DNA of 12,389 nt from Desulfatitalea sp. (GTDB lineage Bacteria; Desulfobacterota; Desulfobacteria; Desulfobacterales; Desulfosarcinaceae): NCBI GenBank assembly GCA_018224505.1, contig JAGTVD010000452.1, forward strand, positions 1 through 12,389, read 5' to 3'. Below, one piece after another: positions 1 through 6,117 of this stretch (position 1 is the first letter of the stretch; every line of letters starts with the position of its first letter). A model generated the notes under the pieces. That model made no database searches. It saw nothing but the letters and a program-made list of their open reading frames with translations, and was not told the DNA's origin. The position numbers and the translations under genes are program-made.

Positions 1-304
1 GATCAACCGATCAACCGATCAACCGATCAACCGATCAACCGATCAACCGATCAACCGATCAACCGATCAACCGATCAACCGATCAACCGATCAACCGATC
101 AACCGATCAACCGATCAACTGATCAACCGATCAACCGATCAACTGATCAACCGATCAACCGATCAACTGATCAACTGATCAACCGATCAACCGATCAACC
201 GATCAACCGATCAACCGATCAACTGATCAACTGATCAACCGATCAACTGATCAACCGATCAACCGATCAACCGATCAACTGATCAACTGATCAACCGATC
301 AACC
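1..304. repeat. Octanucleotide tandem array, 38 units of GATCAAC(C/T)
   Basis: The sequence is 38 consecutive 8-bp units with no insertion or deletion. 29 units are GATCAACC and 9 are GATCAACT (units 15, 18, 21, 22, 28, 29, 31, 35 and 36). Units 1-14 are identical, and all variants lie in the right-hand two thirds. Each unit carries one GATC, a Dam-type site, and every T variant followed by another unit creates TGATCA. The array runs off the left edge, so its true length is unknown. On the + strand the C units have no stop in any frame; the T units add TGA. The minus strand has a TGA every 24 bp in each frame. No promoter-like element is visible inside. It ends 28 bp before the receiver-kinase start codon. 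The function is unknown. Confidence 0.98.
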
Positions 305-332
305 AACAACCCACGCACCCGAAAACATACCC

Positions 333-1628
333 ATGGAAATCCTTATTTCTGAAGATGACCTGATTTCGCGTACCCTGCTGGAAAAGATGGTCGCTGAAAT
401 GGGCCACCAGGTGATTGTGACCGAAAACGGCCACCAAGCGTGGGAATCGATCCGGCAGCGGCCGATTCGGATGGTGATCACCGATTGGGTGATGCCTGAG
501 ATGGACGGACTGGGGCTGTGTCGTAAGATCCGCGGTGCAAAGATGGACCGTTATGTCTACATTATCATGCTGACATCCAGGGACGGCCAAAGCGATCTGG
601 TGGAAGTCTTCGAGTCCGGAGCGGATGATTATATCACCAAACCGTTTAACCCCGATGAACTCCGTGCCCGACTGCTTACCGGGTTGCGCGTTATTGAGCT
701 GGAAGAGGGCCATCGGCGCATGAAATCCGAGATCCTGCACAACGCAGCCCAGATCGAGGCCAAAAACAAACGCCTCGAAACTACGCTCAAACGCCTTGAA
801 GAGACCCAAGCGCAGATGGTGCATTCGGAAAAGATGGCCTCCATCGGCCAACTGGCAGCCGGTGTGGCCCACGAGATCAATAATCCCACCGGGTTCGTCA
901 GCAGCAATTTAAAGACACTGGCGGACTATCAAAAGGATATTGCCACCCTGATCGCCAAATATCGGGAGCTGATCGGCATGTTATCATCCCATGTTGCCGG
1001 AGAGTCGCCGGGCAGCGCACTGGAGGAGGTCATTACCGCCATTAAAGCCTTTGAGAAAGAGATCGAACTCGATTATGTACTGTCCGATATCACTGACCTG
1101 ATCAACGATTGCCGGGAGGGCACCAACCGGATCAAGAAAATCGTCCTCGATCTGAAGGATTTTGCCCATCCCGGCGAGGACCGTCTGCAAGCGACGGATA
1201 TCAACCACGGGCTGGATTCCACATTGAACGTCGTGAGCAATGAACTGAAGTATAAAGCCACAGTGGTGACCGATTACGGTGATCTGCCAATGGTTCAGGG
1301 GTACCCCCAGCAACTTAACCAGGTATTCATGAACATCTTGGTCAACGCGGCCCAGGCCATCGAAAAGAAAGGGCGGATCGAGGTGCGGACGCGGGCTGTG
1401 GACCGATTCGTCGAAGTAACCATCCAGGATAATGGCTGCGGTGTTCCGCCCGGCAACCTGTCAAAAATCTTCGATCCGTTTTTCACCACCAAGGAGGTGG
1501 GCAAGGGAACGGGGTTGGGGATGAACATCGCCTACAATATTGTGCGCAAGCACAACGGCACGATAGAAGTGACCAGCGATCCGGGGCAAGGCACCACCTT
1601 TACCATCCGGCTGCCGGCGACGGCCTGA
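333..1628 (+). CDS. Response-regulator receiver / histidine kinase fusion
   Basis: This is a soluble two-component signalling protein of 431 residues with no membrane segment. The N-terminal receiver domain (about 1-120) has the acidic pair E7/D8, phospho-acceptor D51 in a TDWVMPEMDG stretch, T81 and K103. A heptad-like helix (about 120-165) leads into the dimerisation and phosphotransfer helix with the H-box histidine H180 (AHEINNP). A long helical insert (about 200-280) follows. The ATPase domain has the N box (N334, N338), G1 (D366-G370), the FDPFFTT motif (380-386) and G2 (390-396). All catalytic residues are intact. The receiver probably acts as input to the kinase; its partner is not in the window. 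The start at 333 fits the first strand of the receiver domain, but no Shine-Dalgarno sequence precedes it, and an in-frame TGA lies at 288-290 inside the repeat array. The gene converges on larB with 6 bp between stop codons. Confidence 0.95.
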   Translation: MEILISEDDLISRTLLEKMVAEMGHQVIVTENGHQAWESIRQRPIRMVITDWVMPEMDGLGLCRKIRGAKMDRYVYIIMLTSRDGQSDLVEVFESGADDYITKPFNPDELRARLLTGLRVIELEEGHRRMKSEILHNAAQIEAKNKRLETTLKRLEETQAQMVHSEKMASIGQLAAGVAHEINNPTGFVSSNLKTLADYQKDIATLIAKYRELIGMLSSHVAGESPGSALEEVITAIKAFEKEIELDYVLSDITDLINDCREGTNRIKKIVLDLKDFAHPGEDRLQATDINHGLDSTLNVVSNELKYKATVVTDYGDLPMVQGYPQQLNQVFMNILVNAAQAIEKKGRIEVRTRAVDRFVEVTIQDNGCGVPPGNLSKIFDPFFTTKEVGKGTGLGMNIAYNIVRKHNGTIEVTSDPGQGTTFTIRLPATA

Positions 1629-1635
1629 GGCCGGC
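1613..1635. terminator. GC hairpins around the receiver-kinase stop codon (possible terminator)
   Basis: Two alternative GC-rich stems lie where the receiver-kinase and larB genes converge. CGGCC (1621-1625) pairs with GGCCG (1629-1633), with the TGA stop codon as a three-base loop. Alternatively GCCGGC (1613-1618) pairs with GCCGGC (1630-1635). No T tract follows on either strand, so intrinsic termination is doubtful. Confidence 0.25.
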
Positions 1636-2384
1636 TATGCCTGATTGATGCTCGATGCCATGTACCCGGCGCCAAAGCCGTTGTCGATATTGACTACGGC
1701 CACATTGGAGCTGCAACTGCTGAGCATGCCGAACAGGGCGGTCAGGCCCCCGAGGCTCACCCCGTAGCCCACGCTGGTCGGCACGGCGATCACGGGCCGT
1801 TTCACCATCCCGGCCACGACGCTGGGCAGCGCGCCCTCCATGCCGGCGACCACGATCAATACCCGGGCTTCTTCCAGTAATGGTTTGTGCGCCATCAGGC
1901 GGTGAATGCCGGCCACGCCCACATCGAAAACCGATTTGACCTCATTGCCCATGGCATCGGCGGTAAGACAGGCCTCCCGCGCCACGGGAATGTCGGAGGT
2001 GCCCGCCGACACCACCAGGATGGTGCCCAGGCCTGTTTTGGGCAGCGGCACACTTTGCCAGACGATCATGCGCGCTTCGGCGTCGTAGCGCGCCGCGGGA
2101 AAGCGGGCCGACACCTGCTCGGCCTTGGCGGCATCCACCCGGGTAACCAGGATCACCTGCTCCTGAAGCTGCATGCGTTCCATGATGCCTATGATCTGCA
2201 CCACCGACTTGCCTTCGCCGAAAATGACCTCCGGAAACCCTTTGCGCAGGCTCCGGTGATGGTCGATGTGGGCGAAGTCGATATCCTCCATGGCCAGATC
2301 GGCCAAGCGCTTTTTGGCTGCTTCGATTCCGAGGCCGCCACCGGCCACCGATTCGAGAATCTGAGTCAACAGCATATGATTCAT
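1635..2384 (-). CDS. larB: LarB, nickel-pincer nucleotide cofactor biosynthesis protein
   Basis: LarB carboxylates the pyridine ring of nicotinic acid adenine dinucleotide and hydrolyses the phosphoanhydride. This is the first step towards the nickel-pincer cofactor of lactate racemase and related enzymes. The 249-residue protein has the family's N-terminal GFPEVIFGEGK stretch and a PurE-like C-terminal domain with TSDIPVAREA, GVAGIHRL, GMEGALPSVVAGM and VPTSVGYGVSLGG. C224 lies before a VVNIDNGFGAGYMA tail; it matches in position the cysteine reported as catalytic in lactobacillar LarB. The reading frame is open to 2525, but the ATG at 2384 is chosen: AGGAGGA (2395-2401) lies 10 nt upstream and the extension looks non-coding. 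The partners larC and larE and a LarA-type enzyme are not in the window. Confidence 0.93.
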   Translation of the reverse strand: MNHMLLTQILESVAGGGLGIEAAKKRLADLAMEDIDFAHIDHHRSLRKGFPEVIFGEGKSVVQIIGIMERMQLQEQVILVTRVDAAKAEQVSARFPAARYDAEARMIVWQSVPLPKTGLGTILVVSAGTSDIPVAREACLTADAMGNEVKSVFDVGVAGIHRLMAHKPLLEEARVLIVVAGMEGALPSVVAGMVKRPVIAVPTSVGYGVSLGGLTALFGMLSSCSSNVAVVNIDNGFGAGYMASSINQA

Positions 2385-2394
2385 CAGGCAGAAA

Positions 2395-2401
2395 TCCTCC
2401 T
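2395..2401 (-). promoter_or_regulatory. Ribosome binding site fixing the larB start
   Basis: On the minus strand AGGAGGA stands 10 nt before the ATG at 2384-2382. It selects this start over any upstream codon in the longer open frame, none of which has a comparable site. Confidence 0.75.
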
Positions 2402-2460
2402 CATTATTGTGATTGCATGTGCCAAACGAAGCGATACGACTTGCAAGGTTATGGAAGATG

Positions 2461-2489
2461 GGTGTATGCCAAACCCCGTAAACGGTCAA
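2461..2489 (-). promoter_or_regulatory. Candidate sigma70-type promoter for larB
   Basis: On the minus strand TTGACC (2489-2484) is followed after 17 bp by TACACC (2466-2461). The -35 box is good and the -10 box is weak. It lies in the 140-bp divergent gap between larB and kdsB and would give a leader of roughly 70 nt. No equally good rightward promoter for kdsB was found there; TTGCAA (2441-2446) with TATGCC (2465-2470) is a weak possibility. Confidence 0.35.
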
Positions 2490-2524
2490 TGGATTTCCAT
2501 AAATTTCAATAGAAGGGCAGATCA

Positions 2525-3259
2525 ATGCGCATTGTGGCCATTATTCCCTCCCGATACGGTTCGACCCGCTTCGAAGGCAAACCGCTGGCCCTCATTCTGG
2601 GCAAGCCGATGATTCAACATGTGTACGAGAGCGCGGCCAGGGCCCAGCGCGTTTCGGCGGTGGTGGTGGCCACGGACGATGAGCGCATTGCCGATGCCGT
2701 GCGGCGTTTCGGCGGGCAAGTGCAGATGACCGCAGTGGAAAACCGTTCGGGAACCGACCGCGTGGCCGAGGCGGCCGAGCAGTTGGGGTTGTCCGCCACC
2801 GATATCGTCATCAATGTGCAGGGCGACCAGCCCCTGGTTCACCCCGATTGCTTCGATGCCGTGGTGGCGCCGCTGCTGGAAGATCCCCATCTGGCAATGA
2901 GTACGTTGGCTTTTGTCATCCAGGATCCCCGGGAGTACACCGATCCCAAGGATTGCAAAGTGGTCATGGACTACCGGAACAATGCGCTCTACTTCTCGCG
3001 CGCCGCCATTCCCTTTGACCGCGACGGGCAGCCGGATATGAAAGCGTACAAGCACTTGGGGGTCTATGCGTACACCCGGCGGTTTCTGGAAATATTCAGA
3101 CAGTTGCCAAGCGGATACCTTGAACAGATCGAAAAACTGGAACAACTCCGGGCCCTGGAGTTCGGCCATCCCATCAAGGTGGTGATCACAGCTCACGATT
3201 CACCGGAGGTGGACCTGCCCGAGGATATCCGCCGCATCGAAATATTATTGCGCGGGTGA
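2525..3259 (+). CDS. kdsB: 3-deoxy-manno-octulosonate cytidylyltransferase (CMP-Kdo synthetase)
   Basis: KdsB activates Kdo with CTP to CMP-Kdo in the cytoplasm, the donor for the inner core of lipopolysaccharide. It therefore marks the host as Gram-negative with LPS. The 244-residue protein matches the usual length. Motifs in order are the nucleotide-binding IPSRYGSTRFEGKPL (7-21), VVATDDERI (about 47-55), NVQGDQP (97-103) with D101 as the expected Mg ligand, KHLGVYAYTRRFL in the middle, LEQIEKLEQLRALE, and VDLPED near the end with D230 as the second expected metal ligand. All key residues are present. AGAAGGG (2511-2517) sits 7 nt before the ATG. It diverges from larB. The neighbouring genes are not LPS genes, so kdsB stands alone here and not in a kdsA/kdsD cluster. 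Confidence 0.97.
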   Translation: MRIVAIIPSRYGSTRFEGKPLALILGKPMIQHVYESAARAQRVSAVVVATDDERIADAVRRFGGQVQMTAVENRSGTDRVAEAAEQLGLSATDIVINVQGDQPLVHPDCFDAVVAPLLEDPHLAMSTLAFVIQDPREYTDPKDCKVVMDYRNNALYFSRAAIPFDRDGQPDMKAYKHLGVYAYTRRFLEIFRQLPSGYLEQIEKLEQLRALEFGHPIKVVITAHDSPEVDLPEDIRRIEILLRG

Positions 3260-3499
3260 TCGATACCCCATGTGCTGTCCCATTGGCATAGGCCTCTGCC
3301 TTAAAAGAATGCCCCGAAGGAATTGCCATTGCGTCTTTTCTGGGGTACAAAAAGAGCATCAACGGATACAGCGATCGCTGGTCGGGTATCATCCGCGCAA
3401 TCAGGGACACACGGGCATCCGGCAAGAAACACAATCGCAATTGGACCTGTTTGCACCCTCAGCGGGCTATCAACAATCCCACGGAAGGAGCGTCACATC
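3260..3499. other. 240-bp gap between kdsB and the acyl-CoA ligase
   Basis: No gene is supported here. The one structure seen is an imperfect 16-bp dyad, GGCATAGG/CCTCTGCC (3285-3300), one mismatch from a perfect palindrome. It could be a weak operator, but nothing else supports that. No convincing terminator for kdsB or promoter for the ligase was found. The ligase frame is open back to at least 3323 but has no ribosome binding site before the ATG at 3500. Confidence 0.5.
3483..3490 (+). promoter_or_regulatory. Ribosome binding site fixing the acyl-CoA ligase start
   Basis: GGAAGGAG lies 9 nt before the ATG at 3500. It decides against the upstream in-frame start at 3323, which would add 59 residues with no family resemblance. 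Confidence 0.8.
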
Positions 3500-5224
3500 A
3501 TGGAGGTTCGGACCTATCCGGAGTTCAGTACCCATTACCCCCTACTGCTCAAAACCTTCATGCAACGGCCGGTTCAGCTCTACCCGGACCAGATCGGACT
3601 GGTCTATCGCAACCACACCACCGGCGCCTACCAGCGGTTTACCTGGGCGCAATGGCATGCGCGCACCTGCCGTTTGGCCAATGCCTTAAAAAAACTGGGG
3701 GTTCAGCCTGGTAAGCCCGGCGAACCCGGCGACCGCATCGGCACCATGGCGCTCAATACCCACCGCCACATGGAGCTGTACTACGCGGTTCCCTGTTCAG
3801 GCGCCATGCTGCACTGCGTCAATGTGCGCCTGGCCATCGAGCATGTGCTCTACACCATCACCCACGCCGAGGACAAAGTGCTGTTCTTCGACGATGTCTT
3901 TCTGCCCATGGTGGAGAGCATCTATGACCGGATTAAAGACACGGTCAAGGCGTTCGTTTACATGTCCGACCAGCCGGGACTGCCCGAATCCCGTATCGAG
4001 CCCCTTTATGATTATGAAACCTTGATCGGCGCAGAGGAGGTACAGTTTGACTGGCCCTACCTGCACGAAGACACCTATGCCACGCTTTGCTATACCACCG
4101 CCACCACCGGGCAGCCCAAGGGCGCCATGTTCACCCAGCGGGCGCTCTACCTGCAGACGTTGCACCTCATTGCCCTGGCCAGTTTCAACAACGATCCGCA
4201 GACGGAACAGCCGGGGGAGGACAATGTTCCCATGATCACCACCCCCATGTTTCATATCCACGCCTGGAGCCAGCCGTATACCTATGTCTATCGCTGCGCC
4301 AAAATCGTCCTGCCGGGCACATTTACGGTGGACGGGTTTTGTGATCTGGTGCAAACCGAAAAAGTGACCCACGCGGCAGTGGTGCCGACCATCCTGGCCC
4401 TGCTGCTGGAGTACGAGGACATTGACCGCTATGATTTGAGCAGCCTGGTCTCCCTGGGTGTCGGCGGTGGCGCTTTGCCACTGGGCCTCAAGGAGAAGAT
4501 CGAACAGCGGATTCCCAAGATGCGCGCTTCTTCCGGGTACGGCATGACCGAAACGGCACCGGTCTCCGTGACCGCTTTTATTAAAAAGCATATGCGGGAC
4601 TGGCCCAAAGAGCAGTTGGATCAGGTACGGGTCAAGACCGGTCTGCCGGTTCCCGGCATGGAGGTGGAAGTACTGGATGGCGATGGGGTGCTTGTGCCCC
4701 GGGACAACAAAACCATTGGCGAGATCGTGGTGCGCGGTCCCTGGGTGATGGAAAAGTACTACAAAAACCCCCAAAAGACAGCGGAGGTGTGGTACGGCGA
4801 CTGGTTCCACACGGGCGACCTGGCTACGGTGGATGAGGAGGGGTTCCTGACCATTGTGGACCGCATGTCCGATGTGATCCGCAGCGGCTCGGAAATGATT
4901 CCCACTGTGCTGCTGGAAAATATTATCGCCACCGCCGATTTCGTCCTCGAGGCCACGGTGGTGGGGGTTCCCGATCCGGTTTGGGGCGAAAAAGCCATGG
5001 CCGTGGTCAAGCTGGTGTCCGGCAGCCGCAAGGAGGCCCGGGACCTGATCGACTTTCTAAAAGCCGAGGGGGTTGAAAAGGGCAAAATAACCAAATGGAT
5101 GTTGCCCAAACTGGTGGCCATCGTGGACCAAATCCCCAAGACGAGTGTCGGCAAATTCAGCAAGCGGTTGATCCGCAACAATCTCGGCAAGTTCCTGGCT
5201 AAAGCGGTGGAGATCAAGGAGTGA
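3500..5224 (+). CDS. AMP-binding acyl-CoA ligase (medium/long-chain fatty acid type, AlkK-like)
   Basis: This 574-residue member of the adenylate-forming superfamily is expected to make acyl-AMP from a carboxylic acid and ATP and transfer the acyl group to CoA. Motifs in order are the phosphate-binding loop TTATTGQPKG (199-208), substrate-pocket stretch TPMFHIHAW (248-256), SSGYGMTET (344-352), WFHTGD (435-440), the hinge DRMSDVIRSGSE (454-465) and PKTSVGKFSK (546-555) with the acyl-adenylate lysine K552. Length and order fit the AlkK/ttLC-FACS group. Two motifs deviate: the loop has A201 where SGTTG normally has glycine, and the hinge has S457 and S464 where KD and GGE are usual. The substrate cannot be read from sequence; fatty or aromatic acids are possible. 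It stands alone and converges on the coiled-coil gene with 13 bp between. Confidence 0.88.
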   Translation: MEVRTYPEFSTHYPLLLKTFMQRPVQLYPDQIGLVYRNHTTGAYQRFTWAQWHARTCRLANALKKLGVQPGKPGEPGDRIGTMALNTHRHMELYYAVPCSGAMLHCVNVRLAIEHVLYTITHAEDKVLFFDDVFLPMVESIYDRIKDTVKAFVYMSDQPGLPESRIEPLYDYETLIGAEEVQFDWPYLHEDTYATLCYTTATTGQPKGAMFTQRALYLQTLHLIALASFNNDPQTEQPGEDNVPMITTPMFHIHAWSQPYTYVYRCAKIVLPGTFTVDGFCDLVQTEKVTHAAVVPTILALLLEYEDIDRYDLSSLVSLGVGGGALPLGLKEKIEQRIPKMRASSGYGMTETAPVSVTAFIKKHMRDWPKEQLDQVRVKTGLPVPGMEVEVLDGDGVLVPRDNKTIGEIVVRGPWVMEKYYKNPQKTAEVWYGDWFHTGDLATVDEEGFLTIVDRMSDVIRSGSEMIPTVLLENIIATADFVLEATVVGVPDPVWGEKAMAVVKLVSGSRKEARDLIDFLKAEGVEKGKITKWMLPKLVAIVDQIPKTSVGKFSKRLIRNNLGKFLAKAVEIKE

Positions 5225-5234
5225 GCGCGGATTA

Positions 5235-5251
5235 AAATCATTTTATGATTT
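5235..5251. terminator. AT-rich hairpin between convergent genes (weak)
   Basis: AAATCA (5235-5240) pairs with TGATTT (5246-5251) around a five-base loop TTTTA. It lies where the ligase and the coiled-coil gene converge and overlaps the stop codon of the latter. The stem is short and AT-rich, so it is a weak bidirectional terminator candidate. Confidence 0.25.
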
Positions 5252-6095
5252 GGGTTTCCAACTCCTCCTCCTTTGGGGCCGGGGTGGGTGCCGGCACGGG
5301 TCTGGGTGCAGCGGGGGTCGCGGATGGCCTCTGGGCCAGTTGCCTCTCCAGGGCATTGACTTTGGACTGCAGGGCGTCAATCTGGCCTTTGACCGCTGTT
5401 TCGATCCGCAGCGTTTCCAGACGCAGGGCCAGATCGAAGGCTTGTTTGTCCATCTTGCGGGCATCCACATCCGTCAGGCGCTTCTGCAGCTCGGCGATGC
5501 GGGCGTTGGCACTGGTGAGTGTTTCCCCCTGTTGGACCACCTCGCCATGCATTTCCTGCAAGAAGGCGGCATTCTGCTTGCCGGCCTGATCAGCCGCCGC
5601 GGCCACGCTGTCGATTTGTTGGGCAAGGGCATCCCGGGTTTCATTGAGCGATTTTTGGGTCAAGGCGCCCCGCCGCACTTCACCGATGGCGTCGTGCAGC
5701 TTTTCAAATCGCACTTGAACCGATGCCATGGCATGATTGTTCTGTTCGATCAGGGTTTCCAGATCCTGCTCCAACTTGGCCTGGCGCACCGAAAGGGTGG
5801 AGAATCGGGATTCCAGGTCACTGGAGAGTTTTCGAAACTCGATGGCGCCGCTGTCTTCTGTCTGCACCACCCGCTTTTTGATGTCCAGATAGGCGATTAC
5901 CAGAACGATGACGATCAGTACGGGGATGATGACGGAGATCAACGTCACCCGCTGGCTGATTTTCTCCAGGCGCAACTCGTTGATTTCCGAAGGTATGGCC
6001 CTCTCGTCCATCTCCTCGTTGTCGGGTCCCAGGCGCATTTTGAAATGTTCGTCCGCTTCGGGGCGCTCATCGGTCTCGTCTACTTTGTCATTCAT
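5238..6095 (-). CDS. Single-pass membrane protein with long coiled coil, unknown function
   Basis: This 285-residue protein is not recognised. It has a strongly acidic N-terminal region (1-48), one hydrophobic segment (about 51-70, rich in V, I and L), a long charged helical region with heptad character (about 85-255, with repeated L/I, Q, E and K, and little Pro or Gly), a Pro/Ala-rich stretch (about 258-275) and a charged tail EEELETQIIK. Basic residues flank the membrane segment on both sides, so topology is uncertain. No cleavable signal peptide, metal site or catalytic motif is seen. The start has GGAAG 9 nt upstream. It begins 22 bp after the guaA stop on the same strand, so it is very likely cotranscribed with guaA. 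A scaffold or envelope-spacer role is possible but only a guess. Confidence 0.8.
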   Translation of the reverse strand: MNDKVDETDERPEADEHFKMRLGPDNEEMDERAIPSEINELRLEKISQRVTLISVIIPVLIVIVLVIAYLDIKKRVVQTEDSGAIEFRKLSSDLESRFSTLSVRQAKLEQDLETLIEQNNHAMASVQVRFEKLHDAIGEVRRGALTQKSLNETRDALAQQIDSVAAAADQAGKQNAAFLQEMHGEVVQQGETLTSANARIAELQKRLTDVDARKMDKQAFDLALRLETLRIETAVKGQIDALQSKVNALERQLAQRPSATPAAPRPVPAPTPAPKEEELETQIIK

Positions 6096-6117
6096 ATGCC
6101 ATTGCTTCCGTAACGGT

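Noticed and set aside
1..304. Left array as a CRISPR array
   Set aside because: Units are 8 bp with no spacers, and no cas gene is present.
1887..2612. A 241-residue plus-strand open frame opposite larB
   Set aside because: It is the complement of larB with no ribosome site, and it overlaps the kdsB start.
3285..3300. GGCATAGG/CCTCTGCC as a sigma54 promoter or terminator
   Set aside because: The GG and GC elements are spaced one base too far for sigma54, and the dyad has no loop or T tract for a terminator. It remains at most a weak operator.
5250..6113. A 287-residue plus-strand open frame opposite the coiled-coil gene
   Set aside because: It has composition typical of an antisense shadow. 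The minus-strand frame has a proper ribosome site, a membrane segment and operon spacing with guaA.
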